From contig JAOTSL010000210.1 in NCBI GenBank assembly GCA_029864945.1, positions 1 to 5,783 of the forward strand: DNA of 5,783 nt. Direction: 5' to 3'. The position numbers and the translations under genes were made by a program. Below the pieces are notes generated by a model, which did no database searches, had not been told where the DNA came from, and saw only the letters and a program-made list of their open reading frames with translations. Numbering within the stretch: position 1 is the first letter of the stretch; every line of letters starts with the position of its first letter. This DNA comes from Gammaproteobacteria bacterium (GTDB taxonomy: Bacteria; Pseudomonadota; Gammaproteobacteria; S012-40). Of the stretch, positions 1 to 5,724 are shown one piece after another.

Positions 1-33
1 ATTCATGTCGAAGAAAAATATGGCACAGAGTAG
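1..33 (+). CDS. Possible 3' end of an upstream gene
   Basis: Frame 1 is open from the window edge to a TAG at 31-33 and reads IHVEEKYGTE. The composition looks like an ordinary protein C-terminus, but ten codons are far too few to identify a family, and a random open stretch of this length is common. If real, it ends about 34 bases before the ankyrin-protein ATG, which would fit co-directional genes. Confidence 0.2.
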   Translation: MHVEEKYGTE

Positions 34-66
34 ATTAAATAGTAGGTTGATCAATTGAAGATACTC

Positions 67-2079
67 ATGAATCATTTCATTAGAAGTCTCACTTTTTTTA
101 TTGTCATATTTTCTTGGAATAGTACGCCGGTATTTGCTGAAGAATCGGATAAAGGCATATTGCTCGATGTAAAAAAACTGATAAAGCTAAAACAATTCCC
201 AGAAGCGCGTAAATTACTACTGCCACTAGCAAATAAAGGTAGTGCTGAAGCACAATATAATCTTGGTGTGTTATATCGAAATGGATACATGCTTAAGAAA
301 GATTATAAGCGGGCATGTTACTGGTTTCAAAAGGCGGCAAATCAGAATCATGTAGAATCGATATTTTCCGTTGCAATGATGACTCTCAGAGGTCAGGGAA
401 CACTACGAGACCTCGCCGCTGCGGAAAAGCTATTTGTATTAGCTGAAGCCGCGGGGTATAAGCCCGCAACTAAACAGTTGAAAAAATTACGTGAACGATA
501 CGCTAAAAAAACGTTGCAAGAAAAAGACTATGTGGCTTTTAGGAAAGCCATTAGAACAGGAAATATTGTTAGCGTTAAAGATTATTTAAAACGAAATATA
601 GATGTAAATAGAAAAGATGTAAACGGATATACCAGCCTCATGTTAGCTGTTGAATCAAATCAGGTTAAGGTGATAAAACTACTGCCTAAAAGTAGGCTCG
701 ATTATTCAGCTGTAAACAATCACGGTGAAACAGTTTTGATGATAGCCATAAAGAATGGTTTTCGCGATACAGCATTATCATTTTTGAAAAAGGCAGAGGT
801 CCATAATACGGTAAACATGCAAGATAAACTGGGAAATAATGCATTATTACTGGCGATAAAGTTTGATCAACGTATGTTGGTATCTCCGCTGCTTAATGCA
901 GGGGCAAATGTTGACATGGTCGACGGGTCAAATCGTAATGCCTATGATGTTGCCAAAGACAGAAATAATGAAGCTACATTAAAGTTGCTTTTGGATGCTG
1001 GGTACAAACAAAAGAACAAGAAAAAAATAAGTCCGTTTGTTGTGGAAGAGAATTCGAAAAGTAAGAGTGCTGAAATTAATCCGTATGCTAACTGGTCTGC
1101 ATTGATGATTGCATCATGGCGCGGGGATAAAAAAGCAGTTAATGATTTGATCAAGACAACTAAGAATATTAATCGAGTTGATGAAGCCGGTCATAGTGCG
1201 TTAAGCCGAGCCGCATGGAAAGGGCAAACTGCAATAGTTAATGCATTGTTGAGGCATGGTGCCGATGTTGATCAAAAGCAGGCGGATGGATCAACTGCGC
1301 TTCACTGGGCAAGCCAAGGTGGTCATATTGATGTTGTAAAGTCATTAATTAAAAGCGGTGCCAAAATAGATTCCCAACGAGTTGATGAAAAAACGCCACT
1401 GATACTTTCTATCATCAATAGAAAAATGAAAACAGCCCTGTATTTAGTTCTTAAAAAGAAGGGGGTTAACTTACAGGATAAAGAAGGAAAGACGGCGCTC
1501 ATGTATGCTTGCATTGAAGGTAATGGAGGCGTTGTTAAGCTGTTATTGAAACGTGGTGCCAAACTCGAGACGGTCGATAATAAAAAACGCAACGCTTTAT
1601 GGTATGCAGTAAATAGTAGTAAAGCTGTAATTGCCAAATTATTGCTGGACTCAGGGGCGGATGCCAACAAGCGAGATGCAGACGGGAGTAACCTGTTAAC
1701 TCATGCGGCTGATACATCTAATGTTAAATTAGTGAAAATATTGCTGAATCACAATGTAAAAGTGGATTCGAAAACCAAATTTGGAAACAACTCATTGATC
1801 ATTGCTGTGAATAATGAGAATCAGGAAATAGTACAGCTATTAGTTGAGCATAAAGCAGACGTGAATCTCAAAAATGCCATCGGGGATACTGCGCTAATAA
1901 CCGCAGTAAAAAAAGGTTCGGTATCCATGGCTGAATTCTTGATTAATGCCGGGGCGGATATATCAAAGCGAAATAAGCAGAGAAAGACTGCCATCGATAT
2001 TGCCAAAGCGTCAAACAATACTTCGTTGATTCGATTGTTGGAAGAAAAGAAAAAAGAGAAAGCTTTCTGGTCTTTTTAA
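67..2079 (+). CDS. Exported Sel1-like and ankyrin repeat protein
   Basis: A 670-residue repeat protein, probably periplasmic. Residues 1-24 form a signal peptide: MNHFIRS, a hydrophobic core (LTFFIVIFSW), then a VFA cleavage motif followed by EES. Residues 37-131 hold a TPR-like helix pair and two Sel1-type repeats (AEAQYNLGVLYRNGY...ACYWFQKAA at about 60-91; a more degenerate one at about 93-131). From about residue 156 to 660 there are some 15 ankyrin repeats, in blocks of about 5 and 10 separated by a Lys/Ser/Glu-rich linker (about 315-340). Clear repeat cores are DGSTALHWASQGGHIDVVKSL and EGKTALMYACIEGNGGVVKLL. The tail is lysine-rich. Both repeat classes bind proteins; no catalytic domain is visible, so the partner is unknown. 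Start choice: ATG 67 has GAAG at 57-60; an in-frame TTG at 55, with AGG at 44-46, would add four residues and is a real alternative. The protein could instead be membrane-tethered if the leader is not cleaved. Confidence 0.9.
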   Translation: MNHFIRSLTFFIVIFSWNSTPVFAEESDKGILLDVKKLIKLKQFPEARKLLLPLANKGSAEAQYNLGVLYRNGYMLKKDYKRACYWFQKAANQNHVESIFSVAMMTLRGQGTLRDLAAAEKLFVLAEAAGYKPATKQLKKLRERYAKKTLQEKDYVAFRKAIRTGNIVSVKDYLKRNIDVNRKDVNGYTSLMLAVESNQVKVIKLLPKSRLDYSAVNNHGETVLMIAIKNGFRDTALSFLKKAEVHNTVNMQDKLGNNALLLAIKFDQRMLVSPLLNAGANVDMVDGSNRNAYDVAKDRNNEATLKLLLDAGYKQKNKKKISPFVVEENSKSKSAEINPYANWSALMIASWRGDKKAVNDLIKTTKNINRVDEAGHSALSRAAWKGQTAIVNALLRHGADVDQKQADGSTALHWASQGGHIDVVKSLIKSGAKIDSQRVDEKTPLILSIINRKMKTALYLVLKKKGVNLQDKEGKTALMYACIEGNGGVVKLLLKRGAKLETVDNKKRNALWYAVNSSKAVIAKLLLDSGADANKRDADGSNLLTHAADTSNVKLVKILLNHNVKVDSKTKFGNNSLIIAVNNENQEIVQLLVEHKADVNLKNAIGDTALITAVKKGSVSMAEFLINAGADISKRNKQRKTAIDIAKASNNTSLIRLLEEKKKEKAFWSF

Positions 2080-2280
2080 TTCATTTTGTAACTGCTCAGC
2101 GTGTTTAGATTTTGCCTCAGATCTCGACAATTGCTCCTGCATTGTTCTACCTTCGGCCTTCCATGGCCTCGAAGGCGTTTTCGCACGGAGAGAGGGAGCA
2201 TATAAAAATATGTGACCGATTGAGTACGAAAACAACGCAGATATGAGGTAAAAGATGAATACGCTGAGTAGTTGCTTCAT
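2011..2280 (-). CDS. Candidate small membrane-anchored protein
   Basis: An 89-codon minus-strand ORF filling the gap between the ankyrin and pseudouridine synthase genes. I do not recognise a family. The N-terminus looks designed: MKQLL, then a hydrophobic span (about residues 4-28) with small and aromatic residues, resembling a signal anchor or uncleaved signal peptide. A charged, Gln/Glu/Lys/Arg-rich stretch follows (about 42-70, MQEQLSRSEAKSKHAEQLQ), likely helical or coiled coil. The last roughly 22 codons run antisense through the 3' end of the ankyrin gene and give a low-complexity Phe-rich tail, the weak part of the case. There is no good Shine-Dalgarno (only GG about 8 bases upstream), and an in-frame TAA two codons before the ATG fixes the start. 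Its ATG is 13 bases from the divergent start at 2294, leaving little promoter room. It may be a real small gene, a decayed remnant or chance. Confidence 0.35.
   Translation of the reverse strand: MKQLLSVFIFYLISALFSYSIGHIFLYAPSLRAKTPSRPWKAEGRTMQEQLSRSEAKSKHAEQLQNELKRPESFLFFLFFQQSNQRSIV
2051..2077 (+). terminator. Weak AT-rich hairpin at end of ankyrin gene
   Basis: The perfect palindrome AGAAAGCTTTCT (2057-2068) is flanked by AAAAAGA (2051-2057) and TCTTTTT (2071-2077), so a longer imperfect stem ending in a T-run is possible. It lies inside the last codons of the ankyrin gene, has few G-C pairs and the T-run is part of the stem. It could be a weak terminator in either direction, but the symmetry may simply come from Lys/Glu codons next to the Phe/Trp/Ser codons. 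Confidence 0.2.
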
Positions 2281-2293
2281 TTTTTAACCGGAT
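2080..2293. other. Gap between ankyrin and synthase genes
   Basis: No plus-strand gene is visible here. Most of it is covered by the minus-strand ORF described at 2011-2280. The gap also contains an imperfect GC-rich inverted repeat at 2150-2175 (CCTTCGGCC against GGCCTCGAAGG, with a bulge) centred on CCATGG. It has no T-tract immediately after it, so it is not a convincing terminator. No clear sigma-70 promoter for the synthase gene was found; that gene may be read from further upstream. Confidence 0.4.
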
Positions 2294-3571
2294 ATGTGTA
2301 GAAGAGACTCTAAAATTAATATTCAATACTTTGCACAAGAACCGGCTGTGAGCGAATTACCCGAACAATTTGGAAGCCCATTTGGTAATGACGTGCACCC
2401 TCTAGCCGTTCTGGCCAGCCATCAATTACAGAAAATACTCGATTCAAATTCCGACTTAACTCAGTACTTTGACAAAAATAAATGCGGCAACATGTTTGGT
2501 GTGCTTGTGATAAAGGATATGTGTGGTCGAGTTGGGTTTCTCTCCGCGTTTTCAGGCGACCTATCTAACGAAATCGAGACAGCTGTATTTGTTCCGCCAA
2601 TTGCAACATATGTAGAGTGTGCGGGTGTGGATGGATCTATCCTGTTTAATATATTGGGTGAAGAAAAGAAGATATCCAGTTTTTTTCAAGCTACAATTTC
2701 TTTTAAGGGTGTGGGTGAGTGTGTTGCGCCTAAACTGTTGCAATACGCAATTAAAAATAATTTAGTGCCGCTGGCGTTGGCTGAATTCTGGTGGGGAGAA
2801 TCACCCGCGGATGAAGTGCGACATCATGGGTATTTTTACCCTGCGTGTAGGCGCAAATGTGGTCCAATATTGCCTTTTTTACTCAAGGGAGTCGACGTAC
2901 AGTTACTGGATACTTTAGGTGAAAATTTTGAAGATAATACTGCGCCTGAAACAGTGTATGAAGACAACCACTTGCTTGTTGTTGTTAAGCCAGCTGGTTT
3001 ATTGTCGGTACCGGGAAAAAACGTTAAAGACTCGGTGCTGACACGCCTTCAAGCTCGTTATCCCGATGCCACGGGGCCTTTGTTATTGCATCGACTTGAT
3101 TTATCTACGTCTGGTCTGTTATTGGCGGCGAAAAATGCTAAAACACATAAAGCGTTGCAGCGGCAATTTATTGATCGAACAATTCAGAAGCGGTATGTTG
3201 CAATATTATCAAAAAGACTAAGCATTAGCTCGGGTGTGATGGAAGGCACTATCGACTTACCGTTAAGGGTTGATATTGAGGATAGGCCCCGTCAGCTTGT
3301 TTGTTATAGTCACGGTAAAGTAGCGGTTACACGCTGGGAAATTATTGAGAGAGGCGTCGATACCACAAGGGTCTATTTTTATCCGGTAACAGGACGAACA
3401 CATCAATTGCGAATACATGCATCGCATAAATATGGACTGAATGCGCCTATCGTCGGGGATCCGCTTTACGGTAAAATAGCGGATCGGCTATTATTACATG
3501 CAGAGTTTTTGTGTTTTACACATCCTGCTACCGGTAAACGAATAGAAATAGTGTCGCCGCCACCATTTTAA
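2294..3571 (+). CDS. RluA-family RNA pseudouridine synthase, long N-terminal form
   Basis: A 425-residue cytoplasmic enzyme expected to isomerise uridine to pseudouridine in rRNA or tRNA; the target cannot be read from sequence. The catalytic domain spans about 217-425: VYEDNHLLVVVKPAGLLSVPG (221-241), the signature HRLDLSTSG (266-274) with D269 as predicted catalytic aspartate, and GRTHQLRIH (367-375). The N-terminal half is the extra domain typical of a subgroup of RluA-like proteins: HPLAVLASHQLQ (35-46), MFGVLVIKD...GRVGFLSAFSG (67-88), FVPP (99-102), GECVAPKLLQYA (141-152), AEFWWGESP (163-171) and RHHGYFYPACRRKC (176-189). As I recall the subgroup, members usually run past 500 residues, with a charged helical insert before GECxAPKLLQYA; that insert seems nearly absent here (about 120-138). 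There is no S4 domain. The ATG at 2294 is preferred because family similarity begins near residue 25; its Shine-Dalgarno is poor. The AlkB-like gene follows 14 bases downstream, suggesting co-transcription. Confidence 0.92.
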   Translation: MCRRDSKINIQYFAQEPAVSELPEQFGSPFGNDVHPLAVLASHQLQKILDSNSDLTQYFDKNKCGNMFGVLVIKDMCGRVGFLSAFSGDLSNEIETAVFVPPIATYVECAGVDGSILFNILGEEKKISSFFQATISFKGVGECVAPKLLQYAIKNNLVPLALAEFWWGESPADEVRHHGYFYPACRRKCGPILPFLLKGVDVQLLDTLGENFEDNTAPETVYEDNHLLVVVKPAGLLSVPGKNVKDSVLTRLQARYPDATGPLLLHRLDLSTSGLLLAAKNAKTHKALQRQFIDRTIQKRYVAILSKRLSISSGVMEGTIDLPLRVDIEDRPRQLVCYSHGKVAVTRWEIIERGVDTTRVYFYPVTGRTHQLRIHASHKYGLNAPIVGDPLYGKIADRLLLHAEFLCFTHPATGKRIEIVSPPPF

Positions 3572-3973
3572 GTATCTGCCTGAATATGAACCTTGATCTA
3601 TTTTCAACTGCTGAAACGTCCCATAACATCACGATTCCTGATGGTGATTTACATTTGTATCCACAGTTTTTTGACATGAATGAATCGGATCGATATTTTC
3701 AGCATTTACTGAATATCGTAGAATGGAAGCAGGAAAAAATATTTTTGTATGGCAAAAGGTATGATGTGCCTCGATTATCTGCTTGGTATGCTGATGTGGG
3801 AAAGTCATATGAATATTCAGGCTTACGTGTGAATGCAACGCCCTGGATTCCAGCATTGTTGGAAATAAAACAAAAGATTGAAACGGTGCTGGGTGAACGG
3901 TTTAATAGCGTTTTAGTGAACCAGTATCGAAATGGTGCCGATGGCGTTGCCTGGCACAGTGATGATGAACCAG

Positions 3974-3981
3974 AATTAGGT
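3974..3981. repeat. Left target-site duplication
   Basis: AATTAGGT directly abuts the left terminal inverted repeat and is repeated exactly at 5717-5724. Eight matching bases placed exactly at both ends are very unlikely by chance, so this is taken as the staggered-cut duplication made on insertion. It lies inside the AlkB codons for E130 to G132. Confidence 0.9.
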
Positions 3982-4000
3982 AGAGTCTCCTCAAAAAGTC
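3982..4000 (+). repeat. Left terminal inverted repeat (IRL)
   Basis: AGAGTCTCCTCAAAAAGTC matches the reverse complement of 5698-5716 at 18 of 19 positions, the only difference being T for C at position 5. Similarity ends sharply after position 19. This is the presumed transposase binding and cleavage site at the left end. Confidence 0.93.
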
Positions 4001-4015
4001 TAATCCCATGATATT

Positions 4016-4053
4016 TATGGAAAATATTAGTGCGTAGGGTATAATAGTGCACG
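4016..4053 (+). promoter_or_regulatory. Transposase promoter
   Basis: A consensus -10 box, TATAAT, lies at 4040-4045, 43 bases before the transposase ATG. The -35 region is weak (TATGGA at 4016-4021 with 18-bp spacing is the best candidate), so basal activity may be modest. The predicted transcription start is about 4051-4053, which falls at the end of the left arm of the downstream inverted repeat. Confidence 0.55.
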
Positions 4054-4086
4054 AAATACAGTGATTCATTGTCAAAAGGCGTGCAC
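4047..4086 (+). promoter_or_regulatory. RNA hairpin over transposase start site
   Basis: GTGCACG (4047-4053) is perfectly complementary to CGTGCAC (4080-4086), a 7-bp, mostly G-C stem. An inner hairpin, ACAGTG (4058-4063) with CATTGT (4067-4072) and an ATT loop, fits inside it. The Shine-Dalgarno AAAAGG (4074-4079) lies in the loop beside the outer stem, and the outer right arm fills the spacer up to three bases before the ATG at 4089. Folding should hinder ribosome binding. Only transcripts starting upstream of 4047 carry the full left arm, so read-through mRNA would be poorly translated while promoter-made mRNA would not be blocked. The structure is seen in sequence; the role is inferred by analogy with IS10 and IS50. 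Confidence 0.5.
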
Positions 4087-4088
4087 CT

Positions 4089-5699
4089 ATGATTCGATAC
4101 CGAAGTGAAAAACAGCTCACACTTGACGGATTCTTTACCCCTTTTGAAACGGCGCTCGACAAGAAAAATCGTTGGGTTAAGTTGAGTGAATGCATTCCTT
4201 GGGATGCGTTAGCGGACAGTTATTATAAAACCCTTTCCGTAAAGCAGGGACGTCCTGCCAAAGATGCCCGCCTGGTGATTGGCGCTGTCATCATCAAACA
4301 CAAGTTGTGTTTATCTGACGAAGAAACCGTTGACCAAATTCAAGAAAATCCCTATCTTCAATATTTTGTTGGTTTACCTGGTTATCAAAGCAAAGCCCCG
4401 TTTGTGCCCTCGCTGTTTGTCGAGATCCGTAAACGGATGGGGCAAGCGATGTTTGATGATTTTCATTGTGCGATCATTGAAGCGGTCGAGGCGAAAAAAA
4501 ACAACAAGACAAAACAGGTCTCGAGCAAAATCGATCACACCCAATCTGACGATGATGAACCGCCATCACCTGAATTAAAAAAATCAAAAGAAGAAAAATC
4601 CGATCCGCAAGACGCCACGGTCAGGCAAGGTAAACTGATCCTTGATGCGACAGTCACTGATCAGGCAATTCGTTATCCAACAGATCTTAGCTTGCTAAAC
4701 GAAGCCCGCGAGTTTAGCGAACAGATCATCGACATTTTGCATTTAAAAAGCGAACTCAAACAGAAAAAACCCCGCACCTATAGAGAGAAAGCAAGAAAGG
4801 CATTTCTTGGCGTGATAAAACAACGAAGGCCGGGACGAAAAGTATTACGCCGAGGCATCAAACAACAACTGCAGTATCTTCGTCGCAACCTCGGGCATAT
4901 TGAAACATTACTAGAGCAGTGGCCCATCGGTAATCCTATTCCACTACCTAACTGGCTATTGCATCGTTATTGGGTTATTCAACACCTCTATCAACAACAG
5001 TTTGAAATGCATCGTAACAAAATGCGCCGTTGTGATAACCGAATCGTGAGTATCAGTCAGCCCTATGTGCGCCCCATCATTCGAGGTAAACAAAATAAAC
5101 CGGTGGAGTTTGGCGCCAAGATGAGCGTCAGTTTAACCGGTGAAGGCTTGGCCCATGTTGATGCACTTCGATGGGATGCCTTCAATGAAGGTGGTGATTT
5201 AGAGGCGCAAGTCGAAGCCTTTAAAACACGTTACGGACACTATCCAGAAGCCGTGCTCGGCGATCCTATTTACGGCACCCAGAAAAATCGAAAATTTTTG
5301 AAAAAGCACAATATTCGATTTGCAGGTAAACCCTTGGGAAGGCCAAAGAAAGTGACGGAAGAGAACAAGGCAGAATTGAAACGCCTCAAGGCACAGAGAA
5401 AACAGGAATACCGAGAACGTATTCCGATAGAAGGCAAGTTTGGCCAAGGGAAGAACGGTTATCGCCTGAATTACATTAGAGCGAAACGGGCAGATACGTC
5501 TGTTGCTTGGATTAACAGCATCTTTTTAGTGATGAACCTGCTTGTCCTATTGAAGTTTTTTCTTTGCCTCAAGAAAAGGGGTACTGTTTCTGCGCTATTG
5601 CAGATAGCTCGACATACAAACGAGAGATGGAAACAATTGGCCTTGCTGATGCGGACTAAAATATCGGTGGATTCGCGAATTGGGTCAGTGGCACTCTGA
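4089..5699 (+). CDS. DDE transposase, IS5/IS1182-like
   Basis: A 536-residue transposase that would cut and join the ends of its own element. Residues 1-130 match the N-terminal domain of IS5-type transposases (InsH N-terminal/DUF772 type): RWVKLSECIPWDALADSYY, GRPAKDARLVIGAVIIKHK (54-72), LSDEETVDQIQENPYLQYFVG and PSLFVEIRKRMG. A charged, probably disordered linker covers about 135-178. The RNase H-like core supplies LILDATVTD (D186), VLGDPIYGTQKNRKFL (D392) and RIPIEGKFGQGKNGY (E449), the likely triad. The long segment between the first two acidic residues carries helical Arg/Lys-rich sequence, as in IS1182-like proteins. After E449 comes the usual YIRAKRADTSVAWINSIFLVMNLLVLLK. No frameshift or internal stop is seen, so the enzyme looks intact. 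The start is supported by AAAAGG nine bases upstream and by family similarity from residue 2. The TGA (5697-5699) overlaps the first two bases of the right inverted repeat. Confidence 0.93.
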   Translation: MIRYRSEKQLTLDGFFTPFETALDKKNRWVKLSECIPWDALADSYYKTLSVKQGRPAKDARLVIGAVIIKHKLCLSDEETVDQIQENPYLQYFVGLPGYQSKAPFVPSLFVEIRKRMGQAMFDDFHCAIIEAVEAKKNNKTKQVSSKIDHTQSDDDEPPSPELKKSKEEKSDPQDATVRQGKLILDATVTDQAIRYPTDLSLLNEAREFSEQIIDILHLKSELKQKKPRTYREKARKAFLGVIKQRRPGRKVLRRGIKQQLQYLRRNLGHIETLLEQWPIGNPIPLPNWLLHRYWVIQHLYQQQFEMHRNKMRRCDNRIVSISQPYVRPIIRGKQNKPVEFGAKMSVSLTGEGLAHVDALRWDAFNEGGDLEAQVEAFKTRYGHYPEAVLGDPIYGTQKNRKFLKKHNIRFAGKPLGRPKKVTEENKAELKRLKAQRKQEYRERIPIEGKFGQGKNGYRLNYIRAKRADTSVAWINSIFLVMNLLVLLKFFLCLKKRGTVSALLQIARHTNERWKQLALLMRTKISVDSRIGSVAL

Positions 5700-5716
5700 C
5701 TTTTTGAGGAGGCTCT
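5698..5716 (-). repeat. Right terminal inverted repeat (IRR)
   Basis: Read on the minus strand this is AGAGCCTCCTCAAAAAGTC, matching the left end at 18 of 19 bases. Its inner edge overlaps the transposase stop codon, so the coding region runs right up to the element's end. Confidence 0.93.
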
Positions 5717-5724
5717 AATTAGGT
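5717..5724. repeat. Right target-site duplication
   Basis: An exact second copy of AATTAGGT, immediately outside the right inverted repeat, pairs with 3974-3981. Confidence 0.9.

Larger units (their letters stand above)
3586..4011 (+). pseudogene. alkB: AlkB-like 2OG-Fe(II) dioxygenase, cut by insertion sequence
   Basis: The 5' two thirds of an AlkB-family oxidative demethylase (closer in style to the short ALKBH2/3-like bacterial proteins than to E. coli AlkB; the symbol is used loosely). Intact members repair 1-methyladenine and 3-methylcytosine using Fe(II), O2 and 2-oxoglutarate. Visible family features are MNLDLFS (1-7), LYPQFF (24-29), the substrate-pocket segment VPRLSAWYAD (61-70), YSGLRVN (77-83), and NSVLVNQYRNG followed by WHSDDEPELG, giving iron ligands H124 and D126. 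Genuine codons end at G132 (3981). The next nine residues (RVSSKSLIP) and the TGA at 4009-4011 are read from the insertion sequence's left end. The second iron-ligand His and the C-terminal Arg residues that hold 2-oxoglutarate are absent; the family is usually about 200 residues, so activity is not expected. The start, 14 bases after the synthase stop with a poor Shine-Dalgarno, suggests translational coupling. Confidence 0.88.
3982..5716 (+). mobile_element. Complete insertion sequence, IS5/IS1182-like, 1735 bp
   Basis: The element is bounded by 19-bp terminal inverted repeats and an exact 8-bp direct duplication, and carries one uninterrupted transposase gene with an apparent promoter. All parts needed for autonomous movement seem present. 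The transposase family (IS5 superfamily, including IS1182-like members) is inferred from its DDE motifs; I cannot name the ISfinder entry. Eight-base duplications are known in some IS5 subgroups such as ISH1, whereas IS5 itself makes 4 bp, so the subgroup is open. The insertion is in the same orientation as the AlkB-like gene it splits. By eye the element is somewhat richer in G and C than the flanking genes, in line with separate ancestry. Confidence 0.93.

Noticed and set aside
1323..1670. Minus-strand ORF of 115 codons within the ankyrin gene
   Set aside because: It is antisense to conserved ankyrin repeats; its Leu/Ser/Ala-rich translation is what the reverse complement of such repeats gives.
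2150..2175. Imperfect GC-rich inverted repeat CCTTCGGCC...GGCCTCGAAGG as a terminator or protein-binding site
   Set aside because: The stem has a bulge, no T-tract follows directly, and it lies within the candidate minus-strand ORF, so neither role can be supported.
3902..4195. Minus-strand ORF crossing the alkB/insertion sequence junction
   Set aside because: It spans a recent junction between unrelated DNAs and is the antisense of two coding regions, so it cannot be an ancestral gene.
4279..4578. Second plus-strand ORF of 99 codons inside the transposase gene
   Set aside because: It lies in another frame of a clearly coding gene, and its translation is low-complexity Ser/Lys/Arg with no family resemblance. 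The transposase is a single intact frame, so no frameshifted second protein is needed.
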